A program made the position numbers and the translations under genes. Below are positions 37,951 to 45,333 of a DNA stretch of 64,000 bases, piece by piece. This DNA comes from JAGQOZ01 sp041399205. Its GTDB lineage: Bacteria > Planctomycetota > Planctomycetia > Pirellulales > Pirellulaceae. The notes below the pieces were generated by a model. The model made no database searches and was not told the DNA's origin. It saw only the letters and a program-made list of their open reading frames with translations. Position 1 is the first letter of the stretch, and the number at the start of each line of letters is the position of its first letter. The stretch lies in NCBI GenBank assembly GCA_041399205.1, contig JAWKTK010000003.1:248001-312000 (forward strand), read 5' to 3'.

Positions 37951-38869
37951 CCGTCACGGACACGGGCGTTTTGAAATCGGCAGGTTTGACGGCCAAGACC
38001 GAGCATGGAAGCTGCGGCAAAAGTCGTTCGGCAGTGTTGCCGATGATGAAACCAGGAATGCCCGTGCGCCCCACCGTTCCCATTGCCAGCAAGTCGATAT
38101 CATGCTGTTGGACATACTGCAGAATTGCGTCTGCGGGTCGGTCCAGCACCACGGAGACTTGGACATCACCGGCAAATTGGCAGGCCGCCAATTCTGACTG
38201 AATGGTTGCTTCCGCTTTTGTTCGATATTGTTCGATCGAATCGTCGTCTGGCCGGTTGGTCAGCGATTGATCTACGTGCGCGACTTCGATCGAATGCAGC
38301 ACATGCAACTTTCCTTGCTGCATCGCGGCCATCGTAGCGCCTAGCTGCAATGCATACTTCCCGACGTCTCGCAGATCATGTGCGACCAGGATAGATTGGC
38401 AGGGATCGGGATCTGGTTGCACCACCCAAACCGGACACGGGCATTTGCGCATCAGCTTCAAACTGGTGCTGCCCATCAACATGCCCTTGACCTTGGACAG
38501 ATGCCGAGTGCCGACGACGACCAGATCAATGTTGCTGCGTAGAACTTCCTGAATCACTCCGATCGCACCATTGCCGAACCCAATGCAGGTGTCAGCCGAT
38601 ACGCCGTCCTGCTGTGCCAGTGCCACCAGTTCGTCCAGCTGGGCCTGTGCTTGAATCTTAATCGCGGAATGTTCGTCCGATTCAATGTTGTGCTGAGCTT
38701 GAGGTGAAACATCCAAGATATAGCAAAACCGAATCGTCGCCCCATTGGATTTGGCCAGCCAGATGGATTGCCGTACCGCCTCGTGGTTAGGAGCTGAAAG
38801 TTCGTCCGCAACAATCTGATCTCCCGACGACAGATCCACACCCACCAATAACTTCTTGAATTGTTTCAT
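37946..38869 (-). CDS. Universal stress protein, tandem UspA domains
   Basis: About 307 residues from the ATG at 38869 (MKQFKKLLVGVDLS); the frame is open to 38893. Two Usp domains: about 1-150 and 155-305. ATP-binding text is present in both: VVGTRHLSKVKGMLMGSTS in the first, and MGTVGRTGIPGFIIGNTAE in the second (G-x2-G-x(n)-G-N/S-T). Known role: ATP-binding stress-related proteins of the cytoplasm. A strongly structured intergenic region lies upstream (38987-39093). Confidence 0.88.
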   Translation of the reverse strand: MKQFKKLLVGVDLSSGDQIVADELSAPNHEAVRQSIWLAKSNGATIRFCYILDVSPQAQHNIESDEHSAIKIQAQAQLDELVALAQQDGVSADTCIGFGNGAIGVIQEVLRSNIDLVVVGTRHLSKVKGMLMGSTSLKLMRKCPCPVWVVQPDPDPCQSILVAHDLRDVGKYALQLGATMAAMQQGKLHVLHSIEVAHVDQSLTNRPDDDSIEQYRTKAEATIQSELAACQFAGDVQVSVVLDRPADAILQYVQQHDIDLLAMGTVGRTGIPGFIIGNTAERLLPQLPCSVLAVKPADFKTPVSVTE

Positions 38870-38986
38870 CTCACACCCAATAAGTCTGAACAAAAAAATT
38901 GGCCCGGAGTCACTGGTTCAACCCACAGCGCCCGTCGAGCATAGCCTCTAGAGCAAGAAATTGACAGCACGTCGCGTGCCGTTGTG

Positions 38987-39093
38987 CGAATCGAGCTATT
39001 ATGCTCGATTCGATTAGCTCTGATCAACTTTAGCGTGCGATTCGAACCGGTATCGTGTGCGGCTGGGCATTGCGTCCAAATCGGTTCGAATCG
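38987..39093. other. Two adjacent perfect inverted repeats between purQ and the stress gene
   Basis: The first is CGAATCGAGC-TATTAT-GCTCGATTCG at 38987-39012; the second is CGATTCGAACCG at 39038-39049 paired with CGGTTCGAATCG at 39082-39093. They share the CGATTCGA core. They could be a purQ transcript end, an upstream regulatory region of the stress gene, or a small structured RNA. Confidence 0.45.
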
Positions 39094-39158
39094 ACAGCTT
39101 TGCCGTAGAAACCGCATGGCACTTTGCCGCCAACGCAGGATCGGTAAATACGCAATTC

Positions 39159-39899
39159 TTATTGAAAGTAGTTTACGGCGTTTTGAAACAGCTTCAGACC
39201 ATCTCCTTGAGTGGCTGTCTTTTGCCGAGTCCACTGTGGATGATGTGTAGGGTCGATATTTCGCTCTGGATGCGGCATCAGACCGAATACTCGTCCCGTG
39301 GCATCACACACACCGGCCGCGTTGCCCTGGGCGCCATTGGGATTGTCTGTGTACTTCAACGCTAGTTGGCCTGCTGATTCAAGTTGTGCCAATGTGTCTG
39401 CATTGCAAGCCATGAACTTACCTTCGGCGTGCGCGATTGGCAGATACATGGAAGAAATGTCCTTCAAGAAAACACACTTGTCACTGGTGGTTTGAAGATG
39501 GACCCAGCGATCTTGAAACTGGCCCGAATCATTCCAAGCCAGCGTGGCTTGGGGAGCTTCCGGCGTGTCGCTCAGCAACAAGCCCGACTTCACCAGCACT
39601 TGGAATCCATTACAAATTCCCAGAATCAGTTTTCCCGCTTCCTTGAAGGCATGCAATGCGTCCTGCAAATGATGTCGGATCTGATTGGCCAAGATTCGAC
39701 CGGCAGCAATATCATCTCCGTAACTGAACCCGCCCGGCAGACACAAGATCTGGGAATGGGTGATGGAAGACGCATCTTCGCACAAACGGTTAATATGCAA
39801 TGCTTGTGTAACGGCTCCGGCCTGTTCAAATGCAAACGCCGTTTCCAGATCACAATTCGTACCGGGAGCTCGAAGAATCAATACGCGAGGAGCAGCCAT
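39159..39899 (-). CDS. purQ: Phosphoribosylformylglycinamidine synthase glutaminase subunit
   Basis: 246 residues. A class I glutamine amidotransferase: RAPGTNCDLETAFAFEQAG at the start, LPGGFSYGDDIAAGRI, the nucleophile in ILGICNGFQVL (Cys near 96), and the His-Glu of the triad in LMPHPERNIDP near the C-terminus. Known reaction: supplies ammonia from glutamine to PurL in the fourth step of purine synthesis. PurL and PurS are not adjacent in this window. It is a stand-alone glutaminase subunit, not the fused large form. Confidence 0.92.
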   Translation of the reverse strand: MAAPRVLILRAPGTNCDLETAFAFEQAGAVTQALHINRLCEDASSITHSQILCLPGGFSYGDDIAAGRILANQIRHHLQDALHAFKEAGKLILGICNGFQVLVKSGLLLSDTPEAPQATLAWNDSGQFQDRWVHLQTTSDKCVFLKDISSMYLPIAHAEGKFMACNADTLAQLESAGQLALKYTDNPNGAQGNAAGVCDATGRVFGLMPHPERNIDPTHHPQWTRQKTATQGDGLKLFQNAVNYFQ

Positions 39900-40208
39900 T
39901 TAAGTCCAGTCTTCTGCTAGTTTTGCCAAAACAAGACAACGTCGTTTCGCTCCTCTTTAACATCTTTAAGCGAACCGAACCAGCCGGGCTCGCAACTTAC
40001 GCTTGGTACCTGCGAAAGCCGTTCCGAATGGCACAAACGAAGTGCATGGCCAACCCTGACTCGGACCACCCGCAGGTTGGGCCGCGTCTGCTCCAGACCC
40101 GCGTCTGCCTACCCGACCTGAGCGTACGTTTTGGGTTGGCAACCAGCCCCGGATTTGAAACAGGTTCTTGTGCCATGCATCCTGATTCACTGTCTGCGAT
40201 ATGTCTGA
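39900..40208. other. Intergenic region
   Basis: 309 bp between purQ and the shell-protein gene, both on the minus strand. No gene is recognisable. The promoter of purQ should lie here. Confidence 0.3.
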
Positions 40209-41045
40209 TCAAACAACCACGAAGGACTCGAAAAGCACGAAGGAGACGTACGGTTGCCGCGCGACAAGTTTCATTGCGATTCGATGTTGGTCGTCGGAAC
40301 AAGACCAAATACTCGGCAAATACCGCACCGTGGCAAGATCTGCAAGACGATGTATGAATGGCGCAGTGATTGGAGAGCACTCCTCGATGCCAGCTCCTGC
40401 GGGCCTAGCTGGGAGTAATGCCAACACGGAACTGCTGGGTCGTGGAATGACGTGGGCGGCGATCAGTTTTCCCAGGCCTTCAACTTTTGGCTGGGCCGCG
40501 TCAATGGCCGCTCGAACCGCCGCCACATCTCCTTTAATGACAATCGTAACGTATCCGCCGCCCAATTTTTCTTTGCCCACCACTTCTACTCGAGCTGCCT
40601 TGCAGGCGGTGTCGACCGCTTCAAAGACGGCCGTAAATCCTTGCGTTTCAATAAATCCAAGTGCTTGTATCGCATCAGAACTCACTGCGGTTTCCTTTTC
40701 AGAAGCCATTTCGGTGACCACATATTGTTGAATCAAAACGTTGAATTCGACCTTGCTGTTGATACCGGCGACGGCGGCCGGAGCCATCCTGGAAATGACC
40801 GAACTTACCGGTCGGCCTTGCATCTGTTCGGCCACTTTGTGACCTACTTCAATGGCCGTGCGAACAGCGTCGACATGGCCGACAATTTTGACACACGTGC
40901 CCAGAAAATCGTTCAACTCGATCTGCCAGACTCGGATCTCCGCCGCCTTCTCCATAGCATCCAACGCCACGATCGCCGGAGTCCAGCCCGTGGCTTCCAA
41001 AACACCAAACGACGTCGATTCGGTGATTTCAGCGGGAACGCTCAT
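40209..41045 (-). CDS. Tandem-BMC-domain microcompartment shell protein (BMC-T)
   Basis: 278 residues. Two BMC domains: about 11-85 (SFGVLEATGWTPAIVALDAM, TCVKIVGHVDAVRTAIEVG) and about 125-200 (ALGFIETQGFTAVFEAVDTA, GGGYVTIVIKGDVAAVRAAI). Such proteins form trimers with six-fold-like tiles in bacterial microcompartment shells and often bear a gated pore. No BMC-H or BMC-P gene or encapsulated enzyme is adjacent, so this is an orphan. After LLPARPAG (about 210), roughly 65 residues show no family resemblance and encode simple-looking text. A stop just after LLP would be normal, so the tail may come from readthrough of a lost stop. Candidate role: shell of a fucose/rhamnose-type compartment, by analogy. 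Confidence 0.85.
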   Translation of the reverse strand: MSVPAEITESTSFGVLEATGWTPAIVALDAMEKAAEIRVWQIELNDFLGTCVKIVGHVDAVRTAIEVGHKVAEQMQGRPVSSVISRMAPAAVAGINSKVEFNVLIQQYVVTEMASEKETAVSSDAIQALGFIETQGFTAVFEAVDTACKAARVEVVGKEKLGGGYVTIVIKGDVAAVRAAIDAAQPKVEGLGKLIAAHVIPRPSSSVLALLPARPAGAGIEECSPITAPFIHRLADLATVRYLPSIWSCSDDQHRIAMKLVARQPYVSFVLFESFVVV

Positions 41046-41200
41046 GTTGGTACTCAGTCTACTTCAAAAACTATGTCGGCCAAATTCGCCGCTGCCTAAT
41101 CATAGCAGATGGATTACACATCTGGACGCAATTCGTTGCTGGAAACAGCGGCTTCACAATCCGCCGACAGTGGACCGTCAAGCCGTCCCACTGGGTGGCA

Positions 41201-42289
41201 TTACAAGAGCTTGCTGATCTTTCGCCCGGTAACACTCAGCGGAATCTGTGCCAACTGCGTTCGCGTGACCCATTGCAATTCGGCCGATTTGGTAATGCGT
41301 CCCGAAATCCCTGCCGCCAGTACGCAACGCAAGGTAATTCGATATTTGGTGACGCCATGACGAATGGTTGTCAGTTCTTGGAACGAACCGGCGTCGAGCT
41401 TGGTCAATGCGAATATCTGCTTTTGCAATTCACTATCCGAAACGGCATCGTTTTCGACCGGAAAGCGAATGAAGTCCCACAATCCGGCCCACCGTTCGTT
41501 AGGCTGGCAGCGGCGCAGCAAGAACTTGCCGTTACGTTGGACCACCACCGCGACTTCGTGCACATCGTGATACACCGTCTTTTGTTGAGCCAGCGGAATG
41601 CGGTCCTGCAGGCCTTGCTGACAAGTGGGACACAAATCCTTTAATGGACACACTGGGCATCGAGGCGTCTTCGGCGTACAGACCAGACTGCCCAGCTCCA
41701 TCAATGCTTGATTGAATTCGCCAACACGTTTGGTAGGCAAAATTGCTTCGGCGAACTCCCACAAGAGATCTTGTCCTGCTTTCGAGCGAGGATCATCGGG
41801 CAGGGCGGTCAAGCGAGCGTTTAGGCGAATGGTGTTCGCTTCTAGGATGGGAAGCCGCTGGTCTTGGGAAATGGACAGAATGGCTCCGGCGGTATAGCGA
41901 CCAATGCCGGGCAACGCCAAGACGGCATCAAAGTCCGTAGGAAAAACGCCTTCATGTTGTTGAACGACGACTTGAGCGGCCAAGTGCATTTGCCGAGCTC
42001 GCCGATAATATCCCAGTCCTTCCCATAGCCGTAAGACTTCTTGTTCGTCTGCTGCTGCCAAATCCTGGACCGTGGGGAACCGCTGCATGAACCGCAAGAA
42101 GTAGGCGCGAACCGTTTGCACCTGCGTCTGCTGCAACATGATTTCGCTGACCCAGATACGATACGGATCGGTTGATTCTCGCCATGGCAGCGAACGACGA
42201 TGTTCGGCATACCACGTCCGCAATCTTCGTCGCAATTGTTGTCGCCAGGAAGCACTGTGCCAATCCAACGGAGCCGAACTTTCTAGCAC
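41201..42289 (-). CDS. mutY: A/G-specific adenine glycosylase
   Basis: 362 residues, normal length. HhH-GPD core at about 40-180, including the helix SEIMLQQTQVQTV with the catalytic Glu and the helix-hairpin-helix LPGIGRYTAGAIL. A 4Fe-4S cluster is bound by VCTPKTPRCPVCPLKDLC (C-x6-C-x2-C-x5-C). A C-terminal MutT-like 8-oxoG-recognition domain follows from about 245. The catalytic Asp region PILDGN of E. coli MutY reads PILEANTIR here, an Asp-to-Glu change. Role: removes A mispaired with 8-oxoguanine. Its start overlaps rpiB by seven bases. Confidence 0.93.
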   Translation of the reverse strand: MLESSAPLDWHSASWRQQLRRRLRTWYAEHRRSLPWRESTDPYRIWVSEIMLQQTQVQTVRAYFLRFMQRFPTVQDLAAADEQEVLRLWEGLGYYRRARQMHLAAQVVVQQHEGVFPTDFDAVLALPGIGRYTAGAILSISQDQRLPILEANTIRLNARLTALPDDPRSKAGQDLLWEFAEAILPTKRVGEFNQALMELGSLVCTPKTPRCPVCPLKDLCPTCQQGLQDRIPLAQQKTVYHDVHEVAVVVQRNGKFLLRRCQPNERWAGLWDFIRFPVENDAVSDSELQKQIFALTKLDAGSFQELTTIRHGVTKYRITLRCVLAAGISGRITKSAELQWVTRTQLAQIPLSVTGRKISKLL

Positions 42290-42765
42290 GAACTGGGTGG
42301 GCAGCCACGTTCCGATTCGGTCAAGTGTTGCTTTTCGATATCACGAATCTTGTCGATTCGTCTGGCGTGACGACCACCTTCAAATTCGGTGGTCAGCCAA
42401 ACTTCAATCATGCGATCAATCGGGCGTTCGCCCAGCATATCTGCGGAAAGACACAAGATATTGACGTCGTTATGACGGCGGCACATTTCGGCGGTCAATT
42501 CGTCGGGACATGTGATCGCGCGGACGCCAGGAAACTTGTTGGCGGTGATGGCCATGCCAATTCCGGTTCCACAAATCAGGATGCCTCGATCAATTTCGCC
42601 ACAGGAAACCTTTTGGGCCACTACGGCGCCAAAGTCTGTGTAGTCCACGCTTTCGGCACTGCTGGTTCCCACGTCTTCTATGTCGTGTCCCAATTCTTGT
42701 AACAAAGGAATCAGCTTTGACTTTAGGTGAAAGCCTCGATGGTCACTTCCGACAGCAATCTTCAT
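42283..42765 (-). CDS. rpiB: Ribose-5-phosphate isomerase B
   Basis: 160 residues. Family text: MKIAVGSDHRGFHLK at the N-terminus, GILICGTGIGMAITANK with the catalytic Cys, and HNDVNILCLSADMLG with the His of the phosphate site. Known reaction: ribose 5-phosphate to ribulose 5-phosphate in the pentose phosphate pathway, complementing transketolase at 9.8 kb. It is the first gene before mutY on the minus strand, overlapping it by seven bases. The last 15 residues are a poorly conserved tail. Confidence 0.92.
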   Translation of the reverse strand: MKIAVGSDHRGFHLKSKLIPLLQELGHDIEDVGTSSAESVDYTDFGAVVAQKVSCGEIDRGILICGTGIGMAITANKFPGVRAITCPDELTAEMCRRHNDVNILCLSADMLGERPIDRMIEVWLTTEFEGGRHARRIDKIRDIEKQHLTESERGCPPSSC

Positions 42766-42880
42766 AGCGAATCCTTTATGCGAATTCTTGACACAATGGT
42801 GTTGTTTTCAAGTTGTCTGGCGGCTGCCTCTGAGCAACCATGGTTTGGAATGTACGAATAAACCTACGTGGCAAATCTAA

Positions 42881-44023
42881 CTAATGCGGAACGCTTTGTA
42901 CAAGCGACTCGATCTCCGGCAGACGCTGCTGAATGGCGGCGTCAATCTGGTCCGCACAAACTCGGTAAAGATCATACGGCCCGCCAATGGGATCAGAAAC
43001 ATCGCTCCCGTCAGGACATAGCACATGCGTGCGTTCGGCCGCATCCGGCCAATGCGTCACAATTGCTTGGCGGTGCATCCTGGTCATGGTCAACAATAAA
43101 TCGGCTTGCCGCACCAGTCGTTCGCTGACCGGTTGTGTCACATGGCCATTCAGATCCAACTTCCGATCTTCCATTACTTTCTTGGCTTCCGGGGTTGCTC
43201 GGCCGCCCGCGCCCGTCGAAATACCGGCAGACATCACTTTGACTCCGCGATCTTCCAATTGTTCGATCGAACAACCCAATGCTTCGGAAATTCGCTGTTT
43301 GGCCAGCATTTCTGCCATCGGACTGCGGCACGTGTTTCCCGTACAGACGAAGACAATGGCGACACTCGCCAAACGCTTTAAAGTCGCTTCGGAAACCACT
43401 CCTTCGCGTAAGACCTTTAATTGTCCGTCCACCACTTGCACCACGGAAGACGGTTGACCGAATTGACAACGTCCGTCATCCAGTATCAGTCCAATCTGAT
43501 CCTGATGCTGCTGGAGAACGTCTTCCGCGGTTACCGCCAAACGATCTGCAGGACCGTTGGCACTGGTTAGTAGAAGTGGTCCTGGCAAGAGTCGAAGGAC
43601 GTCTAAGACCAGCCGATGCCCGGGAACTCGCAGACCAAGCGTCCCGTTGGGCACTACCAACTGCTGAACTCGTTCTGGAAGTTTCCTTACCAGACTATCC
43701 GCGTTCTGATCGGGCAGCACCAACGTGACCGGGCCGGGCCAACAGCGTCGAGCCAACCGGCGACTCAGCGAACAAGAATCAGGCACATAGTCTAAGGCAT
43801 CTTCGGCACTCTTGACGGCCAAGGCAAATGCCGACGCAGATTCCTTCTCTTTCAAGTCTGCCAGTTGAATTGCGGCTTCTTCGTTTAGAGCACTCGCCGC
43901 CAAGCCGTAAACCGTTTCTGTGGGAAAGGCCACAATGCCGCCTTCGACCAGCGTCTGAACGGCGCGATGAATGACGTCACGAGCATCAGTCGCTGAGCCA
44001 ACATGGATGATTCTCGGAGCCAT
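42881..44023 (-). CDS. Sua5/YrdC threonylcarbamoyl-AMP synthase fused to a low-molecular-weight tyrosine phosphatase
   Basis: 380 residues, two enzymes. Residues about 12-205 are a YrdC/Sua5 domain (GGIVAFPTETVYGLA, WPGPVTLVL, LLLTSANGP), which makes threonylcarbamoyl-AMP for t6A tRNA modification. Residues about 222-375 are a low-molecular-weight phosphatase with VFVCTGNTCRSPMAE (Cys-x5-Arg loop) and the general-acid region DVSDPIGGPYD. Both catalytic parts are intact. The same pairing occurs as adjacent genes in many bacteria. Here the joint is one polypeptide, with no internal stop. The promoter would lie in the 290-bp divergent gap upstream. Confidence 0.92.
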   Translation of the reverse strand: MAPRIIHVGSATDARDVIHRAVQTLVEGGIVAFPTETVYGLAASALNEEAAIQLADLKEKESASAFALAVKSAEDALDYVPDSCSLSRRLARRCWPGPVTLVLPDQNADSLVRKLPERVQQLVVPNGTLGLRVPGHRLVLDVLRLLPGPLLLTSANGPADRLAVTAEDVLQQHQDQIGLILDDGRCQFGQPSSVVQVVDGQLKVLREGVVSEATLKRLASVAIVFVCTGNTCRSPMAEMLAKQRISEALGCSIEQLEDRGVKVMSAGISTGAGGRATPEAKKVMEDRKLDLNGHVTQPVSERLVRQADLLLTMTRMHRQAIVTHWPDAAERTHVLCPDGSDVSDPIGGPYDLYRVCADQIDAAIQQRLPEIESLVQSVPH

Positions 44024-44313
44024 GAAATTTTACTTGGAACGGGTCACTGGATCACAAGTGTCGTTCCCAGGTCTGGATCGGGACGACCAACGTTTTTTCG
44101 TAAGACCTTAATTTAGAGGATGTTGCGCACTATGGTCAAGGCTCGAACCGCCAACAGAAGTAGCCTCGATTCGGATTGATTCGAATTGCTAAAACAGGAT
44201 CGAATCGAACTCAATCGACGAAACGATTTCACGGTCCGCCCGGAAAACCGCTAGAATGACCGTTTCGCGTTTCTTCGCTTTGCCCCTTGCGTTTTTGGTG
44301 GTTTCAGGAATCC

Positions 44314-45285
44314 ATGTTACGCCGTCATCCTCAGATCCTGCTTGCGGCCTTTGCAACATTGGCCATTCTTGTGCCTCTGGGCTTTGCCGTGGTCCATCTG
44401 CAAGCGACGCCCAAAGCTGGCCAAGTCCAGTTGGTTTGGGGAATGCAGGGCGTTCAAGATGGTATGTTCCAACGTCCGCGAGCCATGGCGATCGACCCAA
44501 GCGGCCAGATCTACGTGGTCGACAAGACCGCTCGGATCCAGGTTTTTGACCGCAACGGCAAATTTCAACGAGGCTGGCGGACGCCGGAATTTGCCAATGG
44601 TAAGCCAACCGGTCTGACGTTTGACAACCAAGGCAACTTGATGGTGGCCGACACGCATTACTTTCGTATTCTGTTTTATTCGCCCCAGGGTGCATTGTTG
44701 TCCGACCGAACCTTGGGTGGCACCTTCGGCAGAAACCCGGGTGAATTTGGACTCGTCACCGACGCAGTGCAAGATTCGCAAGGTTTTATCTACGTCAGCG
44801 AATATGGCGAATACGACCGCATCCAAAAGTTTACCGCTGATGGCCAATTTGTAACGGAATGGGGCGGGCATGGTAGCGAACCCGGCCAGTTTGCTCGTCC
44901 ACAAAACCTGGCCATTGACGAACTCGATCAGATCTGGGTGGCCGACGCTTGTAACCATCGCATTCAAGTTTTTGACGCCAGCGGAGACGAAGTTCGTTTG
45001 GTCCAGATTTGGGGCAGCGAAGGTTCTGAGCCGGGCCAACTGAAATATCCGTACGATTTGATCTTGGAACACGACGACGACGGTTCGCCCATCATCTACA
45101 TCTGCGAATTCGGCAACCATCGCGTTCAGAAGTTGACTCGAGACGGAAAGTTTATCGCCAGTTGGGGCAGTGTAGGTCGGGGCGAAGGAGAGCTATTCAA
45201 TCCGTGGTCGTTGATCAAAGACCAGCAAGGCGATTTGCATGTCTTGGACACGTATAATCATCGAGTGCAACGTGTGCGTTTGTAG
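44314..45285 (+). CDS. NHL-repeat protein, membrane-anchored
   Basis: About 323 residues from the ATG at 44314, with AGGA upstream; the frame is open from a TTG at 44287. An N-terminal hydrophobic anchor or signal (LLAAFATLAILVPLGFAV, about 10-27) is followed by about six NHL repeats, each with the pattern RPRAMAIDPSGQIYVVD, and later FARPQNLAIDELDQIWVAD and FNPWSLIKDQQGDLHVLD. These form a beta-propeller, probably exported or periplasmic. Function unknown; a scaffold or lyase-like propeller is possible. The VWA gene begins 48 bases downstream. Confidence 0.88.
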   Translation: MLRRHPQILLAAFATLAILVPLGFAVVHLQATPKAGQVQLVWGMQGVQDGMFQRPRAMAIDPSGQIYVVDKTARIQVFDRNGKFQRGWRTPEFANGKPTGLTFDNQGNLMVADTHYFRILFYSPQGALLSDRTLGGTFGRNPGEFGLVTDAVQDSQGFIYVSEYGEYDRIQKFTADGQFVTEWGGHGSEPGQFARPQNLAIDELDQIWVADACNHRIQVFDASGDEVRLVQIWGSEGSEPGQLKYPYDLILEHDDDGSPIIYICEFGNHRVQKLTRDGKFIASWGSVGRGEGELFNPWSLIKDQQGDLHVLDTYNHRVQRVRL

Positions 45286-45333
45286 TTTCAGCCCAGGGCC
45301 CATTGCGGCACAGACAGGAGTCACCGTCTGACT

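Noticed and set aside
39830..40357. Plus-strand ORF of 175 residues beside purQ and the shell-protein gene
   Set aside because: It overlaps purQ and the BMC-T tail antisense and shows no domain.
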